Numbered from the stretch's first letter, positions 1 to 10,716 are shown. The stretch is DNA of 64,000 nucleotides from Enterococcus songbeiensis (GCF_005405265.1 NZ_BJDS01000012.1:29829-93828); one strand, 5' to 3'. A program made the numbers and translations. Notes: a model not told the origin generated them from the sequence alone.

Positions 1-1115
1 TAAATCGTTACTTCTGCCGCTAATTCAGATAATTTTTTACCGGTTTGTTTCATGATATTCAATAATTGAATTCCAGAAAGCATGCCGTCTCCTGTTGTAT
101 TGAAATCTAGGAAAATCATATGTCCTGATTGTTCTCCACCAAAATTGTAATCATTTTTTCGCATTTCTTCTACAACATACCGATCCCCGACTTTTGTGAT
201 GACGTCTTTTAAGCCGATTGCTTCTACCGCTTTATGGAAACCAAGATTGCTCATCACGGTAGTAACGATGGTGTCTTGTTTTAGACGTTTCTTTTCCGAC
301 AAAAATTTTGCACAGATGTACATGATCTTATCGCCATCAACAATATTTCCTAACTCATCGACAGCGATCACCCGATCTCCATCTCCATCAAAGGCCAAAC
401 CGACATCTGCACCTTTTTCAACAACGAATTCTGCTAATTTTTCTGGATGGGTCGAACCAACACCGTCATTAATATTTAAACCATTCGGCGTCGTTCCGAT
501 GGTATAGAATTCTGTTTCCAAATCTGCGAATAATCGATTGACGGAAGTAGCTGTGGCACCATTTGCCGCATCGATACAAACTGTTAATCCAGAAAGATCT
601 TCATTGATGGTTTGTTCAAGAAATTGTGAATATTTCAGTAGACCTTCTGGAAATTCTTCCACGGTTCCCAAACCTTCTGCAGAAGGACGAGGCAGATTAT
701 CTTCTGGCGCATCCAATAATGCTTCAATTTCTAATTCTTGATCATCCACTAACTTGAATCCGTCACTCCCGAAAAACTTGATGCCATTATCTAAGGCAGG
801 ATTATGAGATGCAGAAATCATTACTCCGGCACTGGCTTTTTGTACCCGAGTAAGATAAGCAACCCCAGGTGTCGAAATAACGCCTAATTGAAAGACTTCA
901 ATTCCCACTGATAATAAACCGGCGATCAATGCATTTTCCAGTAATTGACCTGAAATACGAGTATCTCGTCCAACTAAAACTCGAGGGCGACGTTCACTGC
1001 TTTCATGTTGGCTAAGGACATACCCGCCATATCTTCCTAATTTAAATGCCAATTCTGGCGTAAGCTCCACATTTGCTTCTCCTCTTACACCATCTGTTCC
1101 AAAATATTTTCCCAT
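1..1115 (-). CDS. glmM: Phosphoglucosamine mutase GlmM (3' end outside the window)
   Basis: Converts glucosamine-6-phosphate to glucosamine-1-phosphate for UDP-GlcNAc and peptidoglycan synthesis in the cytoplasm. The ATG is at 1115-1113 and the protein opens [15 protein letters not shown], the family N-terminus. The catalytic phosphoserine loop ISASHN is at residues 100-105 (Ser103), and the metal-binding DGDGDR motif is coded near 380-400. About 371 of the usual ~450 residues are inside the window; the rest is cut off, not degraded. It is the last gene of cdaA-cdaR-glmM, an order conserved in Firmicutes, where c-di-AMP synthesis and cell-wall precursor supply are linked. Confidence 0.96.
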   Translation of the reverse strand, partial: MGKYFGTDGVRGEANVELTPELAFKLGRYGGYVLSQHESSERRPRVLVGRDTRISGQLLENALIAGLLSVGIEVFQLGVISTPGVAYLTRVQKASAGVMISASHNPALDNGIKFFGSDGFKLVDDQELEIEALLDAPEDNLPRPSAEGLGTVEEFPEGLLKYSQFLEQTINEDLSGLTVCIDAANGATATSVNRLFADLETEFYTIGTTPNGLNINDGVGSTHPEKLAEFVVEKGADVGLAFDGDGDRVIAVDELGNIVDGDKIMYICAKFLSEKKRLKQDTIVTTVMSNLGFHKAVEAIGLKDVITKVGDRYVVEEMRKNDYNFGGEQSGHMIFLDFNTTGDGMLSGIQLLNIMKQTGKKLSELAAEVTI

Positions 1116-1133
1116 TTTTATTACCCTCTCTGT

Positions 1134-2237
1134 CTAATTATCGTCATTTCCTGATTCATTCGTTTGTGAATTTTCAGTTGTCGTTGATTGCGTTGTACTT
1201 GATTCTTCTGTGGTAGACTGTGCGGATTCTTCTTGTTGGGAAGGCACAGTCTCGCTTGCTCCACTGCTTTCGCTGGAAGACTGGATCAAGGTTGGTGTGA
1301 TTTCAACAGAAACTTTCGCCGGAGTCAAGCCCAAACCATCCTCAACGGGAATATCAATCGTCCTTGTTGTCGTCTGATTGATTCCTGAAATATCAACTGG
1401 AATCGCAATACTATCGATCAAGTCGATTTGTGATAGCGGTCCTTGCAATACTGCTGTCTGCTGCGCAAGCGTAAAGGTGTATCCAGACACGCCTGAAGGT
1501 ATTCTACCTTGTTGGGTAACATAAAGTCCAACAGTTTTTTCAGGTGCGGTCAATGAAACCTTCACGTTGACTTCGACAGGATCGGATAAAATGCTCAAGC
1601 TGTTCCCTTTTTCATCCAGCGCCTGTACCGCCACCGTTTCTTCAAAATCTTTTGACGTTACCTTTTCAGGATCGACAGTCGCAACCACTCGATTGATCAG
1701 TTCTGCGGTCTTATCGCCAGTTGTGATTGTGACTTCTTTCGGTGACACTGTAGCACTTTCCAGTTGAAAACCATCTTCCAGATTAGCTGTAGAAACTACT
1801 GGCTCTACTTTAAAGGTCTTGGATACTTTTTTCTCAATCGTTACTGTGATTGTTCCGGGATCAACGGTTGCAGTCACAGCGCTACTTAACTTGTTGATTC
1901 GTAGTTTCACCTCATGAGTGCCTTCTTCTAAATTTGAAAGATCTGCAACGACCCGAAATCCCCGAGTATCTTCATTTACTTCTGAATTGAGTTGAATCCG
2001 GTTCGCACTGCGTAATTTCACTTTCACTGTTGGCTCGTACCCGTGGATATAATATTCTGACGAATCGTAGACCGGATGAACGGGCACGTTAGTTACCGTC
2101 TCTTCGTATGCTTCAGGTGTACTGGTCAAACTTGCGGTAAGGTTATTATTCCCATTTACATTAAAGAATAAGACGACACTGAACAACAAAGAGACGATTG
2201 CATAAAATACGCTGCTTTTTGACTCTTTGGAAATCAT
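1134..2237 (-). CDS. cdaR: CdaA regulatory protein CdaR (YbbR-domain protein)
   Basis: 367 residues: a short cytoplasmic N-terminus, one membrane helix at about residues 9-28, then a series of extracellular YbbR-type beta repeats (about 45-320) and a Ser/Thr/Gln/Glu-rich tail of some 50 residues. In other Firmicutes this protein binds and modulates the diadenylate cyclase CdaA. Its start overlaps the end of cdaA by 4 bases (ATGA), and glmM begins about 18 bases after its stop, so the three are probably translated from one message. The low-complexity tail is likely a disordered extracellular or wall-facing segment. Confidence 0.93.
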   Translation of the reverse strand: MISKESKSSVFYAIVSLLFSVVLFFNVNGNNNLTASLTSTPEAYEETVTNVPVHPVYDSSEYYIHGYEPTVKVKLRSANRIQLNSEVNEDTRGFRVVADLSNLEEGTHEVKLRINKLSSAVTATVDPGTITVTIEKKVSKTFKVEPVVSTANLEDGFQLESATVSPKEVTITTGDKTAELINRVVATVDPEKVTSKDFEETVAVQALDEKGNSLSILSDPVEVNVKVSLTAPEKTVGLYVTQQGRIPSGVSGYTFTLAQQTAVLQGPLSQIDLIDSIAIPVDISGINQTTTRTIDIPVEDGLGLTPAKVSVEITPTLIQSSSESSGASETVPSQQEESAQSTTEESSTTQSTTTENSQTNESGNDDN

Positions 2238-3124
2238 TTACGTCCTCCTTTACTGACTCCTTCAATAAAGGACTGTAGGAGATTTTTACGATTTTTATCT
2301 TTCGCCTTATCTTCCGGAACCAATTCTCTTCTTAAGATAGTCAAGTATTCTTCTTGCTTCAATCCTGCTAATAGCTCATTGTTCAATGTAATACTGACAT
2401 CCCCGGTTTCCTCAGAAACGACTAGCGTTACTGCATCACTGATTTCACTGACACCAACGGCTGCACGATGGCGGGTACCAAACTCTTTGGGAATCAGCAT
2501 GCTTTCCGATAAAGGCAAATAAGCACAAGAAACCGCGATTTTTTCATTACGAATAATCACTGCTCCATCATGCAACGGTGTATTGGGAATAAAAATATTT
2601 ATCAGTAATTCCCCAGTAATATCCGCATCAAGAGCAATTCCTGTTTCAATGTATTCCTCCAAGCCGGTATTGCGCTCAATCGTGATCAGGGCACCGATTT
2701 TTCGACGCGACATATATTGCACGGCTTTATCCAAGGCTGTGATCATCTTCTCATCTTTTTTCTGCTCTTGTTTTGTCGTTCGGAACAGTGAACTTCGCCC
2801 TAAATGCTCCAACCCCCGCCTGATCTCCGGCTGAAAAATGACGATTGCGGCGATCACACCATAAGTGATGACTTGGTTCATCAACCATGACAGTGTATGC
2901 AGACCAATCATCTCCGCTAGAATCCGGATAACGATAAAAACTGCAACCCCTTTAAAGAGCTGGATTGCTTTGGTTCCCTGAACCAATTTGATTAATTTGT
3001 AGACGATATACCAAACAACTAAGATGTCTAATATGTTGACAAAAAATTTCAGTGAGAAAATATCCACTGAAAATAGTTGTTTCCAATAATCGATATTGAA
3101 TAATTCCCCGATATCAAATGACAT
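2234..3124 (-). CDS. cdaA: Diadenylate cyclase CdaA (DisA_N domain)
   Basis: Makes c-di-AMP from two ATP at the membrane. 296 residues with three N-terminal membrane helices (about residues 27-100), then the DAC domain with the DGA motif at 186-188 and the RHR motif at 218-220, both needed for catalysis. Length and motifs are normal for the family. First gene of the cdaA-cdaR-glmM operon; an extended -10 element lies about 40 bases upstream. Confidence 0.96.
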   Translation of the reverse strand: MSFDIGELFNIDYWKQLFSVDIFSLKFFVNILDILVVWYIVYKLIKLVQGTKAIQLFKGVAVFIVIRILAEMIGLHTLSWLMNQVITYGVIAAIVIFQPEIRRGLEHLGRSSLFRTTKQEQKKDEKMITALDKAVQYMSRRKIGALITIERNTGLEEYIETGIALDADITGELLINIFIPNTPLHDGAVIIRNEKIAVSCAYLPLSESMLIPKEFGTRHRAAVGVSEISDAVTLVVSEETGDVSITLNNELLAGLKQEEYLTILRRELVPEDKAKDKNRKNLLQSFIEGVSKGGRK

Positions 3125-3161
3125 AGACAGCCTTCCTTTACATTAAGACTTTACGAAAATA

Positions 3162-3170
3162 AGTATACCA
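3162..3170 (-). promoter_or_regulatory. Extended -10 promoter of cdaA-cdaR-glmM
   Basis: On the minus strand the sequence reads TGGTATACT, an extended -10 (TGnTATACT). No good -35 is visible. It is the only convincing SigA-like element between nifJ and cdaA. Confidence 0.55.
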
Positions 3171-3285
3171 TAGGTTTCGTTTTAGATTAGTGAAAAAAAG
3201 ACTTTTCCTGCTATTTTCATAAAATTTTCGAAAAATCCTTCATTTTCTCTTCTTCATTTGTCCCTTACCATTTGCAAAAAGTCGA

Positions 3286-3332
3286 GAAAAATCCGCGAAT
3301 CTGTCTTCCAATAGCAAAGAGAGATTCACGGA
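3286..3332 (-). terminator. Rho-independent terminator of nifJ
   Basis: Inverted repeat TCCGCGAATCT (3292-3302) / AGATTCACGGA (3322-3332), 11 pairs with one G-U, followed on the minus strand by ATTTTTC. It lies just past the nifJ stop. Confidence 0.8.
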
Positions 3333-3339
3333 ATCAAAT

Positions 3340-6300
3340 TTATTCTTTTCGTGCCGCACGGGCTGCTCTTCGGGCTGCCCGTCGCGCTTCCGCTTCAGGA
3401 TCAGCGACTTTTTCTCGTCGAGGGCGAGTTTCAGGCTCTGTGACCAAATCATTTTTTTCTAATTTCCCTCTGATTTTCTCTTCTTGACCGGCTAAACGAG
3501 CATAATTGTAAAAACGAATTTTTGCATCATCCACGGTTTTTGCGAAAAGTTTGTCAGAAAGTTCTTTGTCGTTGGTTTCCAGCGAAGCAAAACGGACTTG
3601 GGTTCTCATAAAGGCCGGCATTTGTTCAAAATCCGGTTTTTTATAGTCCAATGTCATTGGCAATTTGCCTTTTTCTCTTGCTTCAGGATTGTAGCGGTAC
3701 AAAGACCAATAGCCACTGGCTACGGCTTCCTGTGCTTCCTTAATGGATTGTCGCATGCCGCCGAACAGACCATGGGTGATACAAGGCGTATAAGCGATTA
3801 TAAGCGATGGTCCAGGGAAACGTTCTGCTTCTTCGAACGCTTTGATAGTTTGCATTTGATTGGCTCCAGAGGCGACTTGTGCCACATAAACATTTCCGTA
3901 AGTCATCGCCATCATTCCCAAATCTTTTTTCGACACATATTTTCCACTTGCCGCAAATTTTACGATTGCAGAAGTTGGTGTCGCTTTTGACATTTGCCCA
4001 CCGGTATTAGAATATACTTCATTATCCAACACCAGAATATTAACATCTGCCCCAGATGCAAGCACATGATCCAATCCGCCATAACCAATATCGTATGCCC
4101 AACCATCGCCGCCAATCATCCACTGACTTGGTTTCACGAATAAATCTTTGGCTTTATAGATAGCCGCCAACTCTGGAACATTAAAAAGTTCTGCTTCGAT
4201 CGCAGCTTGAAGTTTTGCTGCCCGTTGTTGTGATCCAGACCCTTCATTTAGATGGGACATCCAGTCTTCCATTAATTGACGTAATTCTGGCGAAACTTTT
4301 TCCAAAACAGCTGTCATTTGTTTTGCTAATTGTTCGCGGCGTGTTTGATTGGCTAAAAACATTCCATAACCGTATTCGGCATTGTCTTCAAGCAAGGAAT
4401 TGGACCAAGCGGGACCTTGTCCGTTCTCATTTGTTGTATAAGGAGATACCGGTGCTGCGCCACCCCAGATGGAGGAACAGCCTGTCGCATTAGCAATCAT
4501 CATCCGATCACCATACATTTGTGTTAGCAGTTTGACATATGGCGTCTCACCACAACCGGAACAAGCTCCGGAAAATTCTAATAATGGTTTATTGAATTGT
4601 GTTCCCATGACGGTTCCCGGTTTTGCCGGATTTTCTTTTTGTTTCAAAGTCATCGCAAATGCCCAGTTGATGGCTTGTTCTTTTTGTTCTTCATACGGTT
4701 TCATCACCAAAGCTTTTCCTTTTGCCGGACAAGCTTCAACGCATAGTCCGCAACCCGTACAGTCTTCGACAGAAACTTGGATTCGATAATTCAATCCATC
4801 TGCTCCCCGCATACTGCGAACAATATATCCTTCTGGTGCTTCTGCCATTTCTTCTTCATCCGCAAGAAATGGACGAATCGCAGCATGAGGACAAACAAAT
4901 GCGCACTCATTACACATCGTACAACGATCACTAATCCATTCAGGAACCTCCAACGCCACACCGCGTTTTTCAACAGCAGCGGTTCCTAACGGCATTTCTC
5001 CCGTCGTCATTTGATTATTGATTAGAGTACCCACGGACAGGTCGTTTCCTTCTTGGGCAGTCACTGGCTCGACGATTTCCCGAACATAGCGGGAGGTATT
5101 TTCAGATTTTTCTGGTTCAATTTCTAATGTTCGCCATTCTGCTGGTACATCTACTTTATGCAACAGCTCAACCGTCCGATCGATTGCTTGAATATTTTTT
5201 TCAACGATTGTCATGGATTTATGCCCATAGCTTTTTAGTGCTTCTGCCTTCAAAATAGGCAACACTTTTTCAAAGGGCATGATGTCAGCCAATTTAAAGA
5301 AAGCTGTTTCCATTGCGGTATTGATTCGTCTCCCCAAACCAACTTCCATTGCAAGTTTCATGGCATTGATGGTGTAAAAAGAAATCTCGTTTTCTGCCAA
5401 GTAACGCTTCATTTTTTTGGGTAAATGACGGTGCAACTGCTCATCAGTCCATGTTGTATTTAACAAGAAGGTCCCGCCTTTTTTCAATCCCTTTACCAAA
5501 TCATAGGTATGAAGGTAGGCAGGTGTATGGCAAGCGACAAAATCCGCATGTTCGATCAAATAAGTGGAACGAATTGGTGTATCCCCGAAGCGTAGATGAG
5601 AAACTGTCAGTCCACCGGATTTTTTGGAATCGTAGTAGAAAAACCCCTGAGCAAATTTTTCTGTATTGTCACCGATAATTTTGATTGCTGATTTATTGGC
5701 GCCAACTGTACCGTCTGAACCAAACCCCCAAAATTTTGCTTGGAAGGTTTTTGGGTTTGTCAAATCCAAGCTCTCTCCACAATCTAGCGAAAGATGGGTC
5801 ACGTCATCATTGATACCGATCGTGAACCGTTTCTTTCCAGATTTTCCCTTTTTTAATTCATCGAAAACCGCAACGACTTGATTGGGTGTAACATCTTTGG
5901 AACCCAAACCATAACGACCGCCAATCACGATTGGTCGGATTTCTGATTCATACAAAGCACTTTGAACGTCTAACAGTAATGGTTCTCCACCAGCACCAGG
6001 TTCTTTGCTGCGGTCTAGCACAGCAATGGCTTTAACCGTAGCTGGAATTTTTTCTAATAAATTCTCAATAGGAAATGGTCGATACAAATGAATATTGATA
6101 AAACCAACTTTTCGTCCTTGTTTATTCAAATAGTCAACGGTTTGTTCAATTGTTTGAGCCGATGAACCCATTGCAATTATCAATTCTTCCGCATCATCCG
6201 CCCCATAATACGTTGTCAAATCATAGTTTGTATTTCGCAGTTCATTAATTTTAAACATATATTTTTGCACGATTGCCGGTAATTTATCATAATATTGATT

Positions 6301-6987
6301 GATGGTCTCCCGCTGTTGAAAATGGATATCCGGATTCTGATTGGTTCCGCTGACGGTTGGGTGATTGGGATTCATTCCCCGTTGCCGAAATTCCGCCAAT
6401 TTATCCTGATCAATTAATTCCGCCAGTTTTTCATAATCAATCACCTCGATTTTTTGAATTTCATGACTGGTCCGAAAGCCATCAAAGAAATTCAAGAAAG
6501 GCAAGCTGGATTCGATGGCTGCCAAATGTGCAACTGCCGAAAGATCCATAACTTCTTGCACACTACTTTCCGTCAGCATTGCAAAGCCCGTCTGCCGAGC
6601 TGCCATCACATCAGTATGGTCGCCGAAAATATTCAGAGCATTCGTCGTTACTGCACGACTCGCAACATGAAAGACTCCGGGTAATAGTTCACCAGCGATC
6701 TTATACATATTCGGAATCATTAACAGCAGACCTTGTGAAGCTGTGTACGTGGAGGTCAAAGCGCCGGTTTTTAATGAACCGTGCACAACACCGGCAGCTC
6801 CTGCTTCCGATTGCATTTCTACCACTTTTACTGGTTGACCGAAAAGATTCGTTTTTCCTTCTGCCGACCATTGATCCACCAACTCTGCCATCGTTGAACT
6901 TGGTGTAATTGGATAAATTGCTGCTAATTCAGTAAAGGCGTAAGAAATATAGGCAGCTGCTGTATTTCCGTCCATTGTTTTTCGCAT
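3340..6987 (-). CDS. nifJ: Pyruvate:ferredoxin/flavodoxin oxidoreductase
   Basis: 1215-residue single-chain PFOR: oxidises pyruvate to acetyl-CoA and CO2, passing electrons to flavodoxin or ferredoxin. Visible: N-terminal pyruvate-binding domain (ITPSSTMAE near residue 28; the EAGAAG segment near 62), a domain II/III region, two 4Fe-4S sites CTMCNECAFVCP (about 689) and CTGCGLCVEACP (about 744), the proximal cluster segment CSGCGETPY (about 809) and a TPP site GDGWAYDIGYGG (about 966). All domains are intact. The last ~20 residues are an Arg/Ala-rich low-complexity tail. It stands alone with its own terminator; no ferredoxin or flavodoxin gene is adjacent. Lactic acid bacteria usually rely on pyruvate formate-lyase or pyruvate dehydrogenase, so this is an accessory anaerobic route. 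SD GAGGATGA precedes the ATG. Confidence 0.95.
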   Translation of the reverse strand: MRKTMDGNTAAAYISYAFTELAAIYPITPSSTMAELVDQWSAEGKTNLFGQPVKVVEMQSEAGAAGVVHGSLKTGALTSTYTASQGLLLMIPNMYKIAGELLPGVFHVASRAVTTNALNIFGDHTDVMAARQTGFAMLTESSVQEVMDLSAVAHLAAIESSLPFLNFFDGFRTSHEIQKIEVIDYEKLAELIDQDKLAEFRQRGMNPNHPTVSGTNQNPDIHFQQRETINQYYDKLPAIVQKYMFKINELRNTNYDLTTYYGADDAEELIIAMGSSAQTIEQTVDYLNKQGRKVGFINIHLYRPFPIENLLEKIPATVKAIAVLDRSKEPGAGGEPLLLDVQSALYESEIRPIVIGGRYGLGSKDVTPNQVVAVFDELKKGKSGKKRFTIGINDDVTHLSLDCGESLDLTNPKTFQAKFWGFGSDGTVGANKSAIKIIGDNTEKFAQGFFYYDSKKSGGLTVSHLRFGDTPIRSTYLIEHADFVACHTPAYLHTYDLVKGLKKGGTFLLNTTWTDEQLHRHLPKKMKRYLAENEISFYTINAMKLAMEVGLGRRINTAMETAFFKLADIMPFEKVLPILKAEALKSYGHKSMTIVEKNIQAIDRTVELLHKVDVPAEWRTLEIEPEKSENTSRYVREIVEPVTAQEGNDLSVGTLINNQMTTGEMPLGTAAVEKRGVALEVPEWISDRCTMCNECAFVCPHAAIRPFLADEEEMAEAPEGYIVRSMRGADGLNYRIQVSVEDCTGCGLCVEACPAKGKALVMKPYEEQKEQAINWAFAMTLKQKENPAKPGTVMGTQFNKPLLEFSGACSGCGETPYVKLLTQMYGDRMMIANATGCSSIWGGAAPVSPYTTNENGQGPAWSNSLLEDNAEYGYGMFLANQTRREQLAKQMTAVLEKVSPELRQLMEDWMSHLNEGSGSQQRAAKLQAAIEAELFNVPELAAIYKAKDLFVKPSQWMIGGDGWAYDIGYGGLDHVLASGADVNILVLDNEVYSNTGGQMSKATPTSAIVKFAASGKYVSKKDLGMMAMTYGNVYVAQVASGANQMQTIKAFEEAERFPGPSLIIAYTPCITHGLFGGMRQSIKEAQEAVASGYWSLYRYNPEAREKGKLPMTLDYKKPDFEQMPAFMRTQVRFASLETNDKELSDKLFAKTVDDAKIRFYNYARLAGQEEKIRGKLEKNDLVTEPETRPRREKVADPEAEARRAARRAARAARKE

Positions 6988-7183
6988 TTTTTCATCATCC
7001 TCTATAGATTTCTCTACTCCCTGTTATTATAGCCGAAAAAGGAACAATTAGAAATGAAATTAAGAAATATTTCACAGACTTTTTCCTTTTGCCGACTTCA
7101 ATAAAAAAGTCTTTGTGAAATAAAACCAAATACTTCTTTCTTCACCATTTTTCAGCTACACTAGAGGAAAAGGAGGCGAAAAA

Positions 7184-7717
7184 ATGGATACTTCAGAAAT
7201 CAATTATTTAGAAACCAATGCCGATGTCGGAGTTAAAATCGGTCCTACAGATGCACCAGTCGCCATCATTGAATTTCTTAATCTACGATGCCCCTATTGC
7301 CGTCAATGGTTTACCGCTTCAAAAGACATTATCGACCAGGCAGTAAAAGAAAAGAAAGCCTATCGAGTCATCAAACTTTTTGACAAAGAAAAAGAAAGTC
7401 TGCAACGGGGGAATGTGATGCACCGTTACGTCACAAAAGGAGATATTGAAAAAGCCTATCAAGATATCAACCGCATTTTTGATACACAAGATCAGTGGGG
7501 AGAGTTAACACTGGAAGAAGTCGAAACCTTCGCGGAAGAACAGTTAGGTTTAGAGAATTACGAAGATACACTGACCACCAAAGCAATCATTGAAGAAGCG
7601 AATCGTGCAAATATCAAATTTGTACCGACAATCATCATCGGCAATAAAATTTTTGATGAGTCGATTGAACCGGAACAGTTAAAAGACTATCTTAATGCAG
7701 CTCTTTTGAAGAGATGA
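7184..7717 (+). CDS. Cytosolic DsbA-like thioredoxin-fold protein
   Basis: 177 residues with a thioredoxin fold of the DsbA/Thioredoxin_4 type. The redox motif C36-P-Y-C39 follows the first strand (IIEFLNLR), and the cis-proline loop FVPTIIIG is near residue 147. There is no signal peptide or lipobox, so it should act in the cytoplasm, unlike periplasmic DsbA. SD AAAGGAGG is 8 bases upstream. Transcribed divergently from nifJ across about 200 bases; whether it protects or matures the iron-sulfur enzyme is only a suggestion from position. Substrate unknown. Confidence 0.88.
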   Translation: MDTSEINYLETNADVGVKIGPTDAPVAIIEFLNLRCPYCRQWFTASKDIIDQAVKEKKAYRVIKLFDKEKESLQRGNVMHRYVTKGDIEKAYQDINRIFDTQDQWGELTLEEVETFAEEQLGLENYEDTLTTKAIIEEANRANIKFVPTIIIGNKIFDESIEPEQLKDYLNAALLKR

Positions 7718-7723
7718 AAAAAA

Positions 7724-7764
7724 CGCAAGAGGCTCTTTGACGTTTGTCGAAGAAGTCTCTTGCA
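7724..7764. terminator. Bidirectional terminator between dsbA-like gene and whiA
   Basis: Stem GCAAGAG (7725-7731) / CTCTTGC (7757-7763), extended inward by TCTTTGAC / GTCGAAGA, with A-run on the left and T-run on the right. Serves both convergent genes. Confidence 0.85.
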
Positions 7765-7766
7765 TT

Positions 7767-8699
7767 TTATACTTTTTCCCGCAGGTTTTCTGCAAATTCA
7801 TTAATTTTACGAATCCGATGGTTAATCCCTGATTTGGAGATTGCTCCGGAGGGAATCATTTCTCCCAATTCCTTAAGACTAACCTCCGGATGTTCCAGAC
7901 GCAGCTCAGCAATTTCCTGTAATTTCTCCGGCAAAGCCTGCAGACCGACCCGCTGTTCGATAAATTCGATATTATCAATTTGTTTTGAGGCGGCATCAAT
8001 CGTTTTATTCATGTTGGCCGTTTCGCAATTGACCAAACGATTGACTGAATTACGCATATCCCGAACAATTCGCACGTCCTCAAATTTCAACATTGAATTT
8101 GTTGCCCCAATCAAGGTTAAAAAATCCGCAATCTTTTCAGCACCTTTAAGATAAGAAATAAACCCATTCCTTCGTTCCAGCATTCGAGCATGCAGTCCAT
8201 AATAATTTAACATGTCACATATATCTTGATTATGCTCTTCATAAATAGAATAAATTTCCAAATGGTAACGACTGGTTTCCGGATTATTGACTGAACCGGA
8301 CGCCATAAAAGCCCCCCGCAAATAGGAACGCATTTTTTGCCCATTTCCCATAATCTCATCGGAAACATGAGTATGAAACATCATGCCATCCATAATATCC
8401 AATTCATTCAATACCCGTTGTGTTTCTTGCTTTAAGCGTACGATATAAACATTATTCTTTTTTAATTTCATTTTTCGCCGTACGAGCAGTTCACTGCGCA
8501 CTTGAAAGTGATCCTTCAACAGAGAATAGATTCGTCTGGCGATTGCAGCATTTTCTGTTTGAACATTCAAAACAAATTGATGATTGGTCAAACTTAAAGA
8601 ACCGTTCATCCGAATCAAAGCGGCTAGTTCAGCTTTGGCATGTTCCCGATGGACTTCTAAGCCGGTCAATTCTTTTTTTACATCAGCAGCAAACGACAT
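7767..8699 (-). CDS. whiA: DNA-binding protein WhiA
   Basis: 310 residues, full family length: N-terminal LAGLIDADG-like fold and C-terminal helix-turn-helix ([22 protein letters not shown], near residue 275). Found in nearly all Gram-positives; in Bacillus it affects division and chromosome segregation. Third gene of rapZ-yvcK-whiA, 15 bases after yvcK, the conserved order. Confidence 0.95.
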   Translation of the reverse strand: MSFAADVKKELTGLEVHREHAKAELAALIRMNGSLSLTNHQFVLNVQTENAAIARRIYSLLKDHFQVRSELLVRRKMKLKKNNVYIVRLKQETQRVLNELDIMDGMMFHTHVSDEIMGNGQKMRSYLRGAFMASGSVNNPETSRYHLEIYSIYEEHNQDICDMLNYYGLHARMLERRNGFISYLKGAEKIADFLTLIGATNSMLKFEDVRIVRDMRNSVNRLVNCETANMNKTIDAASKQIDNIEFIEQRVGLQALPEKLQEIAELRLEHPEVSLKELGEMIPSGAISKSGINHRIRKINEFAENLREKV

Positions 8700-8714
8700 C
8701 TAATCCCCTCCTCT

Positions 8715-9710
8715 CTATTTTGCACCGTAGACGATCCGCAGCAATTCCTCCGCTACTTTTTCGCCATCATGGAAGACCCCGCCATCATGCAGCTTTAAAA
8801 AGTCAGTGGAGACCACGCGGCATTCTTCCGCCCGTAGTCCTTTAAAATCGTGCTTAACCTGAAGCAGGTATTCGTCATAAATTTCCGGGTCCATATACCC
8901 CTCTGGCACCTTTTCTGTATTGACCAGCACGGTGTCAATAAATTGTTTTCCTAAATGTTTGTGCAATACCCGCACATGATCCGCATCTGTAAAGTGTTCG
9001 GTTTCACCTTTTTGCGTCATGATATTGCAGATATAGACAGTTTCAGCCTGTGTTTCTATTAACGCTTGACCAACTTCACTGATCATTAAATTAGGCAAAA
9101 TACTAGTAAATAAACTCCCCGGTCCAAGTACGATCATGTCCGCATCCATAATGGAAGAAACCACTTTACGCGCTGCTTTTGGTTCTCGATTTCCGTGTTG
9201 ATTCCGCACAAAAACCCGATCAATGGTTTTACGATCCAAAGCAATTTTTGATTCGCCAACTGCTTCCGTTCCATCGGCAAAAACGGCATGCAAAACTAAC
9301 GGTTCTTCACTTGAAGGGTACACGTGACCGTCGACATGCATCATTTTTGTTAATAATTGAATGGCTTCATAAGTACTTTCCCGCATTTCAGAAATCGCAG
9401 CAATAATCAGATTCCCTAATGCATGATTTGCTAAAAATTTGTCTTCTTTTTTAAAGCGATATTGAAAAATATCTCCATACAATTTTGGCATATCCGATAA
9501 AGCCGCTAAAACATTTCGTAAATCCCCCGGCGGTGACATTGCGATGGAGTCGCGGATTTCGCCGCTGCTACCTCCATCGTCAGCAACCGTTACAACTGCT
9601 GTAATGTCTACCCCTTGATTGCGCAAACTTTTCAAAATAACCGGTAAGCCGGTTCCGCCGCCGACAACAACGATTTTTGGTTTTCGAATACGATAGGTTT
9701 TCATTTTCAT
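8715..9710 (-). CDS. yvcK: YvcK/CofD-like gluconeogenesis factor
   Basis: 331 residues; glycine-rich loop GGGTG at 17-21 binds UDP-sugars in relatives. YvcK proteins are required for growth on gluconeogenic carbon and for normal wall synthesis and localise in helical patterns in Bacillus. Overlaps the end of rapZ by 4 bases (ATGA), so translation is coupled. Confidence 0.94.
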   Translation of the reverse strand: MKMKTYRIRKPKIVVVGGGTGLPVILKSLRNQGVDITAVVTVADDGGSSGEIRDSIAMSPPGDLRNVLAALSDMPKLYGDIFQYRFKKEDKFLANHALGNLIIAAISEMRESTYEAIQLLTKMMHVDGHVYPSSEEPLVLHAVFADGTEAVGESKIALDRKTIDRVFVRNQHGNREPKAARKVVSSIMDADMIVLGPGSLFTSILPNLMISEVGQALIETQAETVYICNIMTQKGETEHFTDADHVRVLHKHLGKQFIDTVLVNTEKVPEGYMDPEIYDEYLLQVKHDFKGLRAEECRVVSTDFLKLHDGGVFHDGEKVAEELLRIVYGAK

Positions 9711-10597
9711 GAACGGTTCACCGTCTCTTTACGTTTATCTTTATCCCGGTGAGTGATATTAACTTTATAGTCTTTGGCTAGTGCTTGACCCACTCGTTCT
9801 GTCAAAGCCACTGAACGATGCTGTCCGCCAGTACAGCCGATGGCAACTGTCAAACTGCTTTTTCCTTCATTCACATACCCGGGCATAATCGTTTGTAGCA
9901 AGCCGATAAAACGTTGATAAAATTCTTCTGTTTCATCAAAAGACATCACGTAATCGTAAACCGGTTGATCCATGCCGGTAAGTGGTCGCAAATCTGTAAT
10001 ATAATGTGGATTAGGTAAGAAACGAACATCCATCACAATATCTGCATCGATCGGTAACCCATACTTGAAGCCAAAAGAAATCATCTCTATCCGAAAGCCG
10101 TGTTCGTTCGATGTTTTAAATGCACCATTGATTTTTTCCCGCAATTGTCGCGGAGTCAAACTGGTTGTATCAATAATAATGGTTGCCTTCGTTTTGATAT
10201 CATCAAGGATTGCCCGTTCTTTACGGATTCCTTCCGTAATCAAACCATCCATCGCCAAGGGATGCGCTCTGCGGGTCTCCTTGTAACGAGAAACCAATTC
10301 CTCATCAGAAGCATCTAAAAATAAAACCTGTGTATCGATGAAATTCGTATTTTCAATATCCACCAGCATACTTTGAATTTCTTCGAAAAAAGAGCGGGAA
10401 CGCAAATCCACCACTAACGCAATTTTAGTTATTTTTCCCGATTCTTTAATTAACTCCCAAAATTTTGGAATCAATGAAGGTGGCATATTATCGATACAGA
10501 AAAAACCCATATCTTCAAAACTCTGGATGGCTACCGTTTTTCCGGCACCGCTCATTCCGGTAATAATGACTAATTGTAAATTATCTTGCATAATCAA
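9707..10597 (-). CDS. rapZ: RNase adapter / nucleotide-binding protein RapZ
   Basis: 296 residues. Walker A GMSGAGKT at 14-21; C-terminal domain contains the conserved [10 protein letters not shown]. In E. coli RapZ steers RNase E to the GlmZ sRNA and senses glucosamine-6-phosphate; in Firmicutes the role is less clear. The start could be Met1 or Met3 (MQDNLQLV); either keeps the P-loop. First gene of the operon; a TATAAT (minus strand) is at 10632-10637 with a poor -35. Confidence 0.94.
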   Translation of the reverse strand: MIMQDNLQLVIITGMSGAGKTVAIQSFEDMGFFCIDNMPPSLIPKFWELIKESGKITKIALVVDLRSRSFFEEIQSMLVDIENTNFIDTQVLFLDASDEELVSRYKETRRAHPLAMDGLITEGIRKERAILDDIKTKATIIIDTTSLTPRQLREKINGAFKTSNEHGFRIEMISFGFKYGLPIDADIVMDVRFLPNPHYITDLRPLTGMDQPVYDYVMSFDETEEFYQRFIGLLQTIMPGYVNEGKSSLTVAIGCTGGQHRSVALTERVGQALAKDYKVNITHRDKDKRKETVNRS

Positions 10598-10680
10598 AAA
10601 ACTCCCTTCAACAGCATCACCTATTCAACATATTATAACATTCCGGGCGTGTCTTTGCTACGAAATTCCACCGTATTCAT

Positions 10681-10708
10681 AAAAAAAGAGCCAAAATCAA
10701 TTGACTCT
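10681..10708 (-). terminator. Terminator of the asl-racD unit
   Basis: Minus-strand stem AGAGTC (10708-10703) / GGCTCT (10692-10687) followed by T7. It separates the racemase gene from the rapZ promoter. Confidence 0.7.
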
Positions 10709-10716
10709 ACTCGTGT

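Noticed and set aside
3240..3452. 70-codon minus-strand frame at the nifJ end
   Set aside because: Out-of-frame overlap with the nifJ tail and terminator.
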